Source: Fomes fomentarius
Lineage: Eukaryota; Basidiomycota; Agaricomycetes; Polyporales; Polyporaceae
DNA: 64,000 nucleotides
NCBI GenBank assembly: GCA_022606135.1
Contig: JABYQN010000013.1
Coordinates: 434,001 to 498,000, forward strand
Reading direction: 5' to 3'
Both the position numbers and the translations under genes were made by a program. Every line of letters starts with the position of its first letter. Positions within the stretch are counted from its first letter, which is position 1. Shown here one piece after another: positions 38,689 to 50,150 of the stretch. The notes under the pieces are model-generated. The model did no database searches. It saw only the letters and a list, made by a program, of their open reading frames with translations, and had not been told where the DNA came from.

Positions 38689-39211
38689 GATGAGAGGTGA
38701 CAGAGAGAGACGAAAAGAGCGTGAGGGTTACAGAGAAGAAGGCAGAAGAGGAACGCGCTCTGCAATGGCCAGCACGTTGGCGAACGGCGCTGTGAAGACA
38801 GACAACGGCGTTCGAGAGTCGGATGGCGGTCAGTGACTCTGAGCAGACAGCTCTTGTCCTCTCTGTCACGCTCCGTATCCAGGTCACACCCATCAGGTTC
38901 CTGTCACACTCCGGCCAGAAGCAGATGGCCCAGGCTGCCATCGCCCGCCCATCGCACGCGATCATCACAATCTGTTCGAGACGTGGATTGCGAAATATAA
39001 TACAGATGGTTGAACAGCCAGGATTGTGTTGAACAATACAGTGTACGCTATTGATACATTCCAGTGTGCGTGTCTTATCCTCAGGTTGAACGGGGCTATC
39101 CCAGGTTGAACGGGTATCTGGATGAACTGGAAGGCCTCAGTCTAGTGGGCATAGTCGTATCTGTCCAAGAAAATATCAGTATCAGAACTGCCAAGGACGC
39201 CCCAGATGAAC
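38689..39211. other. intergenic between OPY2 and CAF16
   Basis: Promoter side of OPY2 and 3' side of CAF16. A 13-bp direct repeat (caggttgaacggg) occurs at 39082-39094 and 39102-39114. No gene seen. Confidence 0.45.
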
Positions 39212-40912
39212 CTACTTTCTGTAGAAAGTTTCCGAGTCACTAGGGACCTGTTCAATGTCCAAGAGCGCGGTCAGCCCAAACTCAAACGACCAACGCCATC
39301 TGTCAAACTCACCGCGTCGTTCCGTGCGCCCCTACGCTTCCTTCCCTGCCCCTCCAACTGCCGCCTGCGCTCACGGTCTTCTCTCAGCCACTGCAGTGCC
39401 AGCGTGTACAGCGTCGGATTAGGGCCGAGGTCCGCAGACGTCACACCCGCCGTCGCGCCCACGAGCGGCCATGAGGTCGGCTCAAGCAAGAACGTCCCGA
39501 GATGCATGTGTGCGACGTGTGTGGGGAACCTGTTTAGCCCGTCAAAGATATGGGTCGCATCTGCAGAGCACGGCGTTCAGCAAGTTGTTGACTAACAACC
39601 CCGTCACAAAGTAGGTAGGGACTGTCCACATCGGGTTGTTCGCGACCCGATCTCCCCTATAGTACGGACATAACCGTCTGATGACGAGATTAGAACACCC
39701 AGGTGAGAAAGTACTCACACACAATGGTCGCGCCGCGGGTTTCCGAGTCCTCTTTGAGGAAGTTCAGTAGGTCGTCTCGGACGAGGACATCCAGATCCAC
39801 AGTGACCTGTTCAGATTCAATTCAGCATCACTAGGGACGATGCCACAGAAGGTTCAACAATTCAATGCACAGCAGACAATGTACCACCGCACATCGATGT
39901 CACGATGTCGTACATGGCCGATCGAGCATCGTCACGAGATGGGACATAATGTGATGGCTGGCAACCACTTGGCATACCACCCTCAAGTCCGAGATCAAGA
40001 TGAAGCCTAGTGCAAACTCTATGCATCCAGCAAGCACGTTGCAAACTATACACTCTCGAAGTGAAGATGGAGAAGTGCACGATGTATAGCCTGGCCCACG
40101 AGCTGCTGCTGCATATAGTCGTAGCATAGCAGCATATTATGTACTTGCTGTATGTGACGTGCCGGGCACACAGGAATACCCCATCGACTGATACGGGTTT
40201 AATAGAGTGTCTATATTTGCCTTGCACCTCGATCCTGCTTACCCGGCACATCTAACAGCGGTTTCGGAACAATGATGGCTCACCTCGTCGAGCAGCAGAA
40301 CATCCCAGTCGCCCATGAGCCCCATTACGAGCTGCACACGACGGCGCTCACCATCAGATATCTGATGCATATGCCAGTCCAGGTCGACGTCGAGGATGTC
40401 AAGGAGCCGGTCCCGCCGCTCCTTGTACCGGTACCCGCCCACAGAGTTGAGGAAGTCTGAAACTACGATGTCGCCGCGCACGACTGGGTTCATCGCCCTG
40501 AAACGCGGAGTTAGCGCTCATGGCAGCAAGCCAAACAGCACAGACCCAGCGAGGCCAAGCTTGAAGCGATATGTTCAGATGGAGAACATACCATTCGGTG
40601 CCGAGGAATGTAATTCCAGTGGGGGTGTTGCGAAACACGTCTCTTCCCTTGATACGGACATCGGTGCCCGGATTCGAGATGAGACGTTTGCCCGCTAGAA
40701 TTTGCAACAACGTTGACTTTCCCGCTGGGATCATATCGATTCAACCAAGAGTGTTTCCGAGCGCAGATATGAGGCGTACCTCCATTCGCACCCACGAGGA
40801 TTGTCCTCGATCCTTTGGGAAGATGAATGGTGACGTTCGACAACGATGGCGGAGTGCCAGGGATATGACTGTAGGTGAGTTGATCGATGGAAATCTCGTA
40901 AGTCTCCGCCAT
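39212..40912 (-). CDS. CAF16: soluble ABC ATPase, CAF16-like
   Basis: Stand-alone ABC protein without membrane domain. Yeast Caf16 associates with the CCR4-NOT complex and links it to Mediator. ATG 40912 starts '[16 protein letters not shown]'. Walker A is '[19 protein letters not shown]' (split by an intron inside GANG|A). The signature is '[16 protein letters not shown]' instead of LSGGQ, and Walker B is '[14 protein letters not shown]'. The H-loop is 'GATIVYATHIFDG', then '[13 protein letters not shown]'. The intron between LLLDE and VTVDLD is 477 nt long (40283-39807). The end is ambiguous. Splicing a 65-nt intron gives '[11 protein letters not shown]' and a stop at 39212; reading through gives a stop at 39271. 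Confidence 0.88.
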
Positions 40913-41300
40913 CTTGTCTACACCTCGTCTACTTCAGTGGTCGCGGAGCAAGTCCTGGAAAACTATGGACGACTAGTACTAGCTACTACTAGAGTCAAGA
41001 GCGTGCTGTGATTGATGTGAGTTAATCCTTCGGCGTCGTTTGATTATAAGGAAAAGATAGACTATAGATTCTTTTCTATTGTTGTCTGCAACCGAGACTA
41101 ATAGTGACAAACCCCTCCCACGGTAAGCCGCCCACGTGTCGGCCTATCTTTGAAGATCTGAGATCTGATGCGATCCAAATCGAGTCCCGTATTTGGCTAA
41201 GCGAGTCTTGAACTTTTGCCTCCATCCTGCAGCACCGCTGCTTAACCAGCTGGCTCCATCCGCCCACATATCGCCTACTTGTCACACACAGGCCCCAATA
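40913..41300. other. divergent promoter of CAF16 and AIR1
   Basis: 388 bp between the two ATGs; no gene seen. Confidence 0.5.
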
Positions 41301-43558
41301 ATGCCAGAGATAATCGACCTAACCGAACCAGAAGTCATTGAACTCGATTCCGACGGCGAGATTGTGGAGGACACGAACCAACCCATTGCTGGTGCGTCAC
41401 AGACAATTGGCACTGCTGGGATCCAGGCGAAGAAGAAACGCAGGAAACGCAAGAAGAAAGCGTCTGGAGCTGTTGCCTCTGCATCGAATGAGGAGGTCGA
41501 TACCTCTACAGAGCCCTCCCGAGCCCATTCGCCAATTATCCCGGACTCCGGCGTGGAATTGAGTTCCGAGACAGGAGCAGCTGAGAAGAAGAATCTTGCC
41601 GACCGACTCACGGAACCAGGATGTGGCGGGGATTCAGGACGACGAGGGGAGAAGATGGGGCGAGCACATAGGCAATATCAGGAACGGCACAGGGATGGGG
41701 CACGCGGCGAGGACAAAAGGCGGGAACGAGAGCGACGAAGAAGTAGGTCTCCTCGACGCGACCGCGATAGGGAGAGGGGGAGAGACCGTGACGCAGCAGA
41801 CCGCGACCGTAGACGGTCTCGTTCGCGCGACCGGGACAGGCGCAAACGCGACAAGACACCAGGAACCGCAGCTCCACTCTTTTTCGAGGACGTTAACCCC
41901 GCCGTAGTCCCTGGGCTGGCTCAGCCGGTGGAGAATGTCGCGGGGCCGTCTAATCAACTTACTCAAGCCGTTATCAACCCCACCGCACTGCCAAACGCAG
42001 AAGCTACGAATGGACTTCTGCTCCCAGTGCATGTATCTGTCAAAGACCAAGCGGAAGGAGAAGACGATGGACCTTTGAATGTCCCGACACCGGAGGGCTC
42101 GGATGAGGATGAGGACTACATCGACTACTTGGATTACGATGACGACCGCCGTGTACGTATGATCTTGTTCGCATCTATCCGCGTTATAACCAACACCGTA
42201 TTGCAGGCACCAGGCATGATCCGTTACTGGGAGCTGGAGAAGCTAGAAGCCGCAGAGGCACGTTCGGCGAAACCCACACGGTTCGTCTGCAAGCGCTGCG
42301 GTGCGGAAGGCGAACACAAGACGTACGAATGTCCTGTCCTCATCGTCAGTATATCTGGACGTTCTCGAACGCACATACGTGATGCTGACTATTTCATCAA
42401 GTGTCTAACATGCGGTGCTCGAGACGAGCATTCGACGCGCAGCTGTCCAATCAGCAAGGTGTGCTTCACGTGTGGCATGAAGGGACATATCAACAGGGTA
42501 TGCTCGTATCTTCGCTTCAAGTCGCTACCATCGTAACCAAACCACTTTCTCAGACATGTCCTAACCGAGGCAAGCAAGACGTGTACCAGTCTTCTCACGA
42601 CTGCGATAGATGCGGCGCACGTACTCATCGGACGAACGTGAGCATGCCCGTCAAGCTCTAATACGATTGTTGCATTGACAGTGATGTAGGAATGTCCCAC
42701 TCTCTGGCGCCTATACACATACGTCGAGGACGACGTCCGGCAAGAGATCCTCCGTGTACGCGAGGGAAAACGCATGCTTGCACTCGGCCAGGGTGGTGAA
42801 GGGTACCTTGCAACAGACGAATGGTGCTACAACTGCGGTAGTAGCGGTCACCTCGGTGACGTGAGTTCACGCTTTATCTGCGCTCGCATTGTTCTCACTC
42901 TTCACATCACGTCACTGTGCTGCAGGACTGCGCAGAGCTTCCGCACCCATTCGACATGCCAAATGAGCCTTCTGCATTCAGTTTGTACAACATCCTATCC
43001 GGACCATTCTCGTCCGAGGCGCCTCGTCCGGCCAAACGCGCGCCGCGTGACTGGGAGACGGCTTCGGCGTTCGCAGACGGATATGGATTCACCGCGCCGA
43101 TGGAAGTTGGGAAGCAAGGCCGGAGGAAGGAACGCAGTCGGCTTGAGCGGCAGGAACGTGCGCGCGAGGAAGCAGAAGGTGGCCAGGACGACTGGTTTGA
43201 CAAAGCACGGTCGCGCGCACGCAGCGGCGACGCTGGGAAGGAGAAGCGAAACTCAGGACGCGGTGGTGGCGGAGGCGGAGGCTCGAAAGCGAACGGCAGC
43301 GGCGGCGCAAAGTTCAAGTTCGACTTTACCTCTTCCTCCGTTGGTAGCGAGAGGGATTCGAAGCGCCAGCGCTCGGGGTACGACGTCCTACCGGGACCGT
43401 CGAGGGAGACCGACACTATCCAAAGTCGCGGGGCTGCACGCAAACCGAGTTATAGCTCGATGCCTTCGAGAGACCGTTATGATCGGTATGACCGTGATCG
43501 GGATCGTGACCGTGGATCTCAGCGAGGGCCACGGTACAAAGGAGGTTATGGGAGATAA
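41301..43558 (+). CDS. AIR1: zinc-knuckle RNA-binding subunit of TRAMP (Air1/Air2)
   Basis: Nuclear RNA-surveillance factor that presents RNA to the Trf4/5 poly(A) polymerase for exosome decay. The N-terminus is 'MPEIIDLTEPEVIELDSDGE', followed by Lys- and Arg/Asp/Ser-rich stretches. Five CCHC knuckles are read across short introns: 'CKRCGAEGEHKTYEC', 'CLTCGARDEHSTRSC', 'CFTCGMKGHINRTC', 'CDRCGARTHRTNEC' and 'CYNCGSSGHLGDDC'. The fourth and fifth are separated by a linker with 'PTLWRLYTYV', the conserved Air/Trf4 contact. An acidic/basic tail follows with 'GFTAPMEVG' and an RD-rich end. Introns fall within or right after several knuckles. All phases fit. Yeast has two copies, so AIR1 versus AIR2 cannot be told. 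Confidence 0.9.
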
Positions 43559-43876
43559 AAGAGTTGCAGGTCAGGAGTGTAGCACTAGAAACACTATCCA
43601 ACTTTGTATCCGCTATGATGTCGTATAGTTTGTCACAACTGTCTGTTGTCGGAATGGAGATATGAATGTGTGTACAGTAATCAAAACGGAATCGTGTCCA
43701 AGCAGTGTTACGACGTAGAAGAGGTGGATGATTCTAGCCAATTGATCCCCTTTACTCAAGGGTATCGTTCACGCGGGGTTGAGCGAGGCTTCCATTAGAT
43801 GTGTGGAACTAAGAGATATGTCAGGACGATTGGCGATAAACGCAGGCATGGTAGATCGCTCACTCTACCGTCAGCA
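43559..43876. other. gap between convergent AIR1 and the Zn2Cys6 gene
   Basis: 318 bp, enough only for 3' ends. The missing C-terminal half of the Zn2Cys6 protein is not encoded here. Confidence 0.5.
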
Positions 43877-45102
43877 TCAATGTATATGCTGTCCATGATA
43901 TGCAGTAGACCGGAAGACGTAGCCGGTACAGAGGGCGCTGTTTGTTGACCCATAAGGTGAGCTGTCGAGCTCGTCAGCTTTGAAGTAACAGATTTTGGGG
44001 GACGCACGCCTACTACTACCCCTCATGTCGCTTTCCGGGCACCAGCCGTGGAGATTGAACGGTGTGGGCGAGCCAGAAGGTAATGGCGACAGACCACCAG
44101 ACTGATACACGAAGGCAGTAGAGCCTATATTGGTGGTCGGGAAGGTAGCTCGTCGATGGGAGCTGGACATTGCAGGTGGAATACTCGGCGAATCGGAAGA
44201 GCGCAGCAGCTCCTGGAGCCTGTCCTGCCATACACTGCTAGGACTGCAAAACGTTAGGTCATCTGTGCAATATGAGTTGAGTTGAGCATAACGACTTGGG
44301 GTTGGAAGCGTACTAGCAGAGTCTTGGCTACTTCCAGATCGTTCCGAAGCGGAGTCGTTTATCTCGCCAGAAATGGAGGCAAGAAAGTCTTCCTTCGTGG
44401 TGCCAAAGCTGTGCGGACTTGAGCGAATTGAACGGAAGAGGCTGACGGGGATGATAACTTACGGACTGTCCGTCTTCCCTTTAGCCCCGAAAGGACCAAC
44501 GTTAACCTTTTGTATGATGTGGCTCGCAAGTTGGTCTTTTGATAGATCTTGAACAAGTCCTCGAGCGCGAGGATCGTCTGAACCGATAATCGTTCCGAGC
44601 AGAGCTTCGACCTGGTGAAGACGGCGTTCAAGGGCGAGGATATATCTATGAGACATTAGCTGATGACTGCCTATAGGACCTGAGAAGCGCAATCACCCCT
44701 TAGGAGGACCCCGCTTGTGGCTAGGATCTATACGACGTTGGGTAAGTGCACAAACCGTCATACTCAAGTTCACACGGACCAACCTGTGAACGTACACGCT
44801 ACGAAGGGTGGTCAATTGGAGAAGCTATATGGGCCAGTGAAGAAACCCACATAAACCTAACGCAGCGCAACCACGACAGCCAGGTTGACCCGAAACATCC
44901 CTCATGCGTTCGCATTTGCTCTTCGTCCGTCGACAGTGGTCACAAGCTGCGATGGTGGATGTTCAGTCTGAACTGAATAGCGGCACGGTGACAACGTACC
45001 TCGGGTACTTCTGCTTCGTCTTGCTTTTTCCGTGGAGGAGATTGGTTGGAATGTAGAGACTCGTCCATCCTCGTCCGAAATATCAGCGCTCTGGGAAGAC
45101 AT
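43877..45102 (-). CDS. truncated Zn2Cys6 (Gal4-type) transcription factor
   Basis: ATG 45102 starts 'MSSQSADISDEDGRVSTF'. The zinc cluster, rebuilt over three exons, is 'RACDHCRRTKSKCERMRDVS', 'GQPGCRGCAALGMTVCALTQ' (C-x2-C-x6-C-x11-C-x2-C-x7-C), followed by 'DPSHKRGPPKG'. Next is the dimerisation coiled coil 'YILALERRLHQVEALLGTII', then 'GLVQDLSKDQLASHII'. The frame then continues through Ser/Pro-rich sequence to a stop at 43877. Full-length relatives carry several hundred more residues with a fungal-specific regulatory domain, which is absent before the convergent AIR1 gene. It could be a short DNA-binding regulator or a decaying gene. Confidence 0.6.
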
Positions 45103-46135
45103 TGTGGCATGAAGAGCCGTCTGGTGGGGGACCCAGAACTTGTATGCCCAATGTTAAATGCGTTGAACCCCAGATTCCACACGACTCCCGAAAATCGCCG
45201 CTTCCATAAGAGATGGTCCATTGCCCAGGCTATGGGAAATGAGGGGACAGGCGGGAGATCCAGTGGGGGGCACGTCAAACCATTCGGAACAAGCCAAGGT
45301 CTGCCTGCTTCTTCGAAGCAGCTCGAGCTCCGAGTCAGATCCCCCTGAGTTGTTCTAAAGAGGTGGGGCGGGACGGAAGCTTCACCGGGTAGCTTCTTCA
45401 TACCGTATGGCTGATCTGGAACTGACGAGAGTAACGCTAAGTGACCGTAGCGATACACGGTCATCCGCACGGACAAATGGCCGGACCGTGCAGTGCGGAG
45501 GCAAATGACACTGTGTAATGGCATTAGTTCCATTCCCCGCAACCAGCGCTCAGATAGAGAATAGAGCCTTAGAGGAGTAATACATTGTTGGGGTCACAAG
45601 CGACAGCGTGATGACTGAGCCTGCCAGTGACGCTGACCGGCTTGTGCCAAATGGGGTAGAATGTTGAAGGGTACCACATCCTGTACTTCATCATCTCCCT
45701 CACACGACTGTCGGTTATATGCGAGTATGATGAAGAGCAGATGATCGATTATCCAGGTCAGTGTTTGCTGGATTGTGTGTTGTACTACATACTTGGATAT
45801 CCAGGAGATTTGGAATTGGAAGGGTAAGGAATGCTACTGACTAAACGTCAGACATTGCACGATTGTACATCCTCAATCGAAGATGTACCAACCCGGTCAC
45901 CAATATTATGCCAGACTGGATCCATAAACAGAGCTTGTTATCGTTGTTGGAGAAGGACTCCACTGAGGTTTGATAGCCTTCTAGAGAGGAACGGCTTACA
46001 TAAGTCGGAAACAGTATGTTGGGCGCTTGCTCGATCCGAACACTGGCAGTACTTTCAGCCACACTGCCAAAGTCTGCACTGGCCCATACCACCCTGCTCG
46101 CTTTCTTTCTCTCCTACTAGATCATTAACATCGCG
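45103..46135. other. divergent 1-kb promoter region
   Basis: Between the Zn2Cys6 gene and the E2 gene. Long shadow frames on both strands begin with non-ATG codons or overlap exons in the wrong frame. No supported gene. Confidence 0.4.
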
Positions 46136-49100
46136 ATGGAGAAGGAGGTTCAGCAGCTTGTGGAAATGGTGTGTACAAGACTTGATCTGCTTGGTGTCAC
46201 CCAGACTTACATTTCATGCCCTAGGGCGCGACAGTCGCGCAGGCGCGTGCTGCGCTGAAGCAGTATAAGGATGTGATGCAGGCAGCCGAGCGTATCTTCG
46301 ACGGAAGCTTCGACAATGTCATTGATGCCGATGGAGATGTGGATATGACGGTGTCAGAGAGGCCGCCACCAAAGCCTCGGATGATTGTGCGTACATCTTC
46401 TAGCGACCGCATACATGACCCTTGATACATCATAAATATCCAGACACCAGATGACGGTGAGGATGAAGATGAAGATGAACCGCTGGAAGACAACGAGGAC
46501 GGGGACGATGGTGCGTGGTATATAGAATTCAATGAGAACTAGCTCACACAAGGTCCAGACGACGAATACATCGACTATGACGACGATGACTTCGAGGAGA
46601 AAGTAGGAGGAGGGAATAATGCTGCTGTAGATCCTTATGCAGGTGTGTATTCATCCCTTGTCTCGGCGCGTCTATCTTGAAGAGCCACAGGCATCTTCTT
46701 CTCCAAGGACAGACGTGAAGAAGTCATCGAGGTGGAAGAGGAGTCCGAATTGGTTTCATTACCGGGCGTGGATGAGAAGCTACCACTCATGACTCAAGGC
46801 CAATGGATGAAGGGTTGTCCGGAAGGCAGCGAGCAAAGTTTCCTCTTCAGCCTGTACAGCGAGTTAAGCGAGGGACAATGTCGCTGCCCCCATGGATGTG
46901 GCGAATCGGTTACGCGCAAGAAGAGCGACTTCTTTGCACTCTTTGTGAGTACTCCACCTCCCATAGCGAAGACACCGTCTGAGGGCTTCGCCAGCCAAGC
47001 TTTCCTGCATACGTCAACCACCTCGAGTCGATTGTACCCCGCATATGTACGCGGTGCTCCAAGACATTCTGTTATGCCTGTGGGGAGCCCAGCGCCCCAA
47101 ATCGTAGCAAGGTACCTGCATCGCTTGACGTTGACGCGTCATTGTTCCATTGCGCCAACCTGCAAGGTGTGATTCTGGGTGTCGGGCTTGCGATGCTGGA
47201 AAAAGCCTTTCTGGACGATACCCAGGAGCCTGGAAGTCAGAAATCCGGTGACCGCACGTCTCGCAAGAGGCGGAAACCGGAAGCGCCTATCCATCATCCT
47301 ATCGTCCTCGGAGATCCTCACGATGAGGATGATGACGACGACGATACATACTACCCTATCGTTGTTCAAGGCAAGAAGGCCAAGCTTGGCACCGGATATG
47401 CCGGCGACGCGCGCGAAGATGTACGGTTTGTGTTTTTCCGGGTTAACCACTGAGCTGAACGCTCTCCGGTCAGATGTCAGGACAAATTGAAGCTCAGCAG
47501 GCTCAACGAGCTAAGGACGAGAAATTATCCACTTTGCTTACGAACATCCGGACATTCCTCCCGTCAGTGAACCGAGAAGGAGGTGGCCATGCTAGCGACT
47601 ACATGGTGCATCCTACAGCGCTCGCACATCTCCGCCGACGCTTCAACTTCGTCAGCAGTCAGCTCTTGCGTAATGACTCGCTTACGGATATGTCTGACCG
47701 CTCCATCCTCTACTTCGAGCTCTTCGAGTGGCTAGAAGTATGTGTTCAGCGTCGGTTCAATGTTGATCCTGATTGATATTCACCACAATTCCCCAGACCA
47801 TCTCTAGTCATGAGGCCCTAGCAAGCATGATGGCGATGCCGATCATGGTGGTGACGTCGGTCAAGACTGTTGCAGGAAGGAAGTCGTCACCAAAGGGCAC
47901 CTCCCGCATTCGCGAACGTACCATAATCTATGAAGGTAGCTCTGGACCTCGCGAGCTGCTCGAGGCCATAGTGATCCAGGCGCAGGCGGCACTGAAAGGT
48001 CTCGAAGGTATGAAGACCGTTGAGCCGGAGACGGTCGAGATGTCTGAAGAGCAAAAGCGGATGACCGCCGACGATAAGGGCAAGGCGAAGGATGACGGCA
48101 CCGTCGTTTCTGAGGAAAACAAGAAGCTGCTCAACTTCTGTCAGCGGATTGTGAACACTGCCAAAGCGATTGACCGTTCGCTTGTCGAGACGAAGGGCAA
48201 GGCCTTCGTCGATCGACTGCATGCCGGTCTCCCGAAGATTCCTGCGACCTCGACATCGCGGAACGACGGACCCCCTATTGACGTCGGCGAAACGGAGGAG
48301 AGTGCAATGGAGGCCTACGTCAAGTGGGCGAATCGGGTACGGTTCGAATACTGTGACTTGACGATACCCCCTTCGGACAATGCAGGGGAGGGTGACCAGG
48401 ACCAGACGCCGAACTACAAGTTTTACTTCAACAATGAAGCGCGCATGCTGGCCAACTCGGATATCCCCAAGCGGTCGTTAGCCATCGCGAAAGAAGTAAG
48501 CGAGCTTTCCAGCGGTGTGACATGTGTCATTTCGGGGAGCTGACTCCACTGCGAATGTAAAGCTTGCTGTGCTTACTACAAACTTACCGGTCGCCTGGAA
48601 TTCTTCTGTATTCCTCCGAGTCGATGAAACCCGTGTGGACGTCATCAAGGCGCTCATCACCGGTCCTGAAGGCACCCCGTACGTATATCCCGCCGGCTCG
48701 TGACTATCTTCATTCACAGTTTCCATTCTTCAGATATTACAACGGTTGGTACGTATGGTGTTCTTCCGCCGGTTCTTGTGTACCGTCTTGAACCTTCGTG
48801 AACCTTGACCTTTAGCTTCCTCTTCGATGTCTTCTTGGGACCCAACTATAATCAATCGCCGCCGAGTGTCAAATACATGACTGTATGTTCGCTAGCGCAA
48901 CGCTATGGTAATCACTGACCCTTCGTTTGACAGACAAATGGCGGCAAGTTCCGCTTCAACCCCAACCTGTATGCGGTGAGTAGGGTGATCGCGCCATGCA
49001 GTCGGTATAGGCAGGCGACTGAACTCTGTATAGGATGGGAAGGTGTGCTTGTCGCTGCTTGGAACATGGTCCGGGCCCGGCTGGATCGCTGGCAAATCGA

Positions 49101-49679
49101 CCCTGCTGCAGGTATGCTTATCGGGCGATACTGCATGCAGAATTTCGGCCTCATCTGCTATCTATCGCTCATCAGGTGCTCATCTCGATCCAATCCATGA
49201 TTCTCTGCGAGGAGCCGTACTTGAACGAGCCAGGTTGGGCAAATAGCGGCGGGACTCCTAAGTCGACGGCATGTGAGTGTTTGTGTCCTCAATCCCGGGA
49301 TCGCCCAACCGCTCAATGAACGCGCAGACTCGGCGAACGTCCGTCGTATGGTCGTCAAGACGGCGGTACGTTCACATCCCCAAGTACCCTATCGCCGCTC
49401 TCGTCTCACGCGCGGAATGTGCAGATGCTCGGCAACCTGAAGGCACCGCCAGAGCCATGGGCAGACGTGATCCGCACCCACTTCCGGCTCAAAGCCAAGT
49501 CGATTTCGGTCCAGCTCGACAAGTGGCTCGCGGAAGACGACGGTGCCGTGACACAGAACGACGGCGCGTTCAACCAGAAGACGAACGCGTCCGCGAGTAC
49601 AAACGGCTTCGCGGAGGACGTTGCGGAGCTTAAAGCGCTCTTCACGAAGTTGCAGGCGGGGGAAGACATCAGCTCGTGA
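46136..49679 (+). CDS. large BIRC6/UBE2O-class ubiquitin-conjugating enzyme with UBA-like start
   Basis: Multi-exon gene (about 14 short introns). A UBA-like helix bundle opens the protein: 'MEKEVQQLVEMGATVAQARA' then 'ALKQYKDVMQAAERIF'. An acidic stretch follows, then a cysteine-rich module ('CRCPHGCGESV' and 'RICTRCSKTFCYACGEP') reminiscent of a RING/IBR half. A long helical middle comes next, then a C-terminal UBC fold: 'PEGTPYYNGCFLFDVFLGPN', 'YNQSPPSVKYMTTNGGKFRF', the catalytic Cys in 'DGKVCLSLLGTWSGPGW', and 'ILCEEPYLNEPGW'. The 'KVCLSLLGTW' active site is that of BIRC6/UBE2O enzymes, not of small E2s. It ends 'LQAGEDISS'. Such enzymes can act as hybrid E2/E3; that activity here is inference. 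Confidence 0.87.
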
Positions 49680-50150
49680 TCGGCCACGCTTGGTCTCACC
49701 CATGGTCCGAGCCGCTGTGTATCCGTGGAAGCGGAGAAGTAGTTTGAGTTGTTTGTCTGGGCATGTATTGTATCATACTGTAACTAAGTTCTGTCGTAGG
49801 CTTAGAATCTCCTTCTGCTAGGCATCGAGTCAAATACAACGACGCTCTTTGTAAGCCCGTAAAGTCTGCTGCAGGCGACATTGATTTTCAGCATACGAGG
49901 AAGAATGTTTCGGAAGGTCTTGCGAATGTGAGGCTGCCGCGAAGAACCACGAAGCTCGTCACTTGTTCAACTTTGTTCCCTTCTCGACATAGGCTGGACC
50001 AACGTTCGCGAAGTATGCGTGGGCTTCTAACAATTTTTTACCTTCTTAGCGAGTCGCGGCTCCCGAAGTCGAAGAATGAGTGCCCCAAGCGTGCGGAAGA
50101 ACGAAGGTGCCGGGCACATTAGTGGAGGGTACAATATAATACACAACTAT
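49680..50150. other. gap between convergent genes
   Basis: 471 bp with the 3' ends of the E2 and the carrier; no gene seen. Confidence 0.45.

Noticed and set aside
44940..45542. 200-codon minus-strand frame overlapping the start of the Zn2Cys6 gene
   Set aside because: It starts with a non-ATG codon and its frame does not join the zinc-cluster exon; the frame from ATG 45102 does.
45831..46268. 145-codon plus-strand ORF before the E2 gene
   Set aside because: It overlaps the first E2 exon in another frame and shows no domain; the E2 start at 46136 with the UBA-like sequence is convincing.
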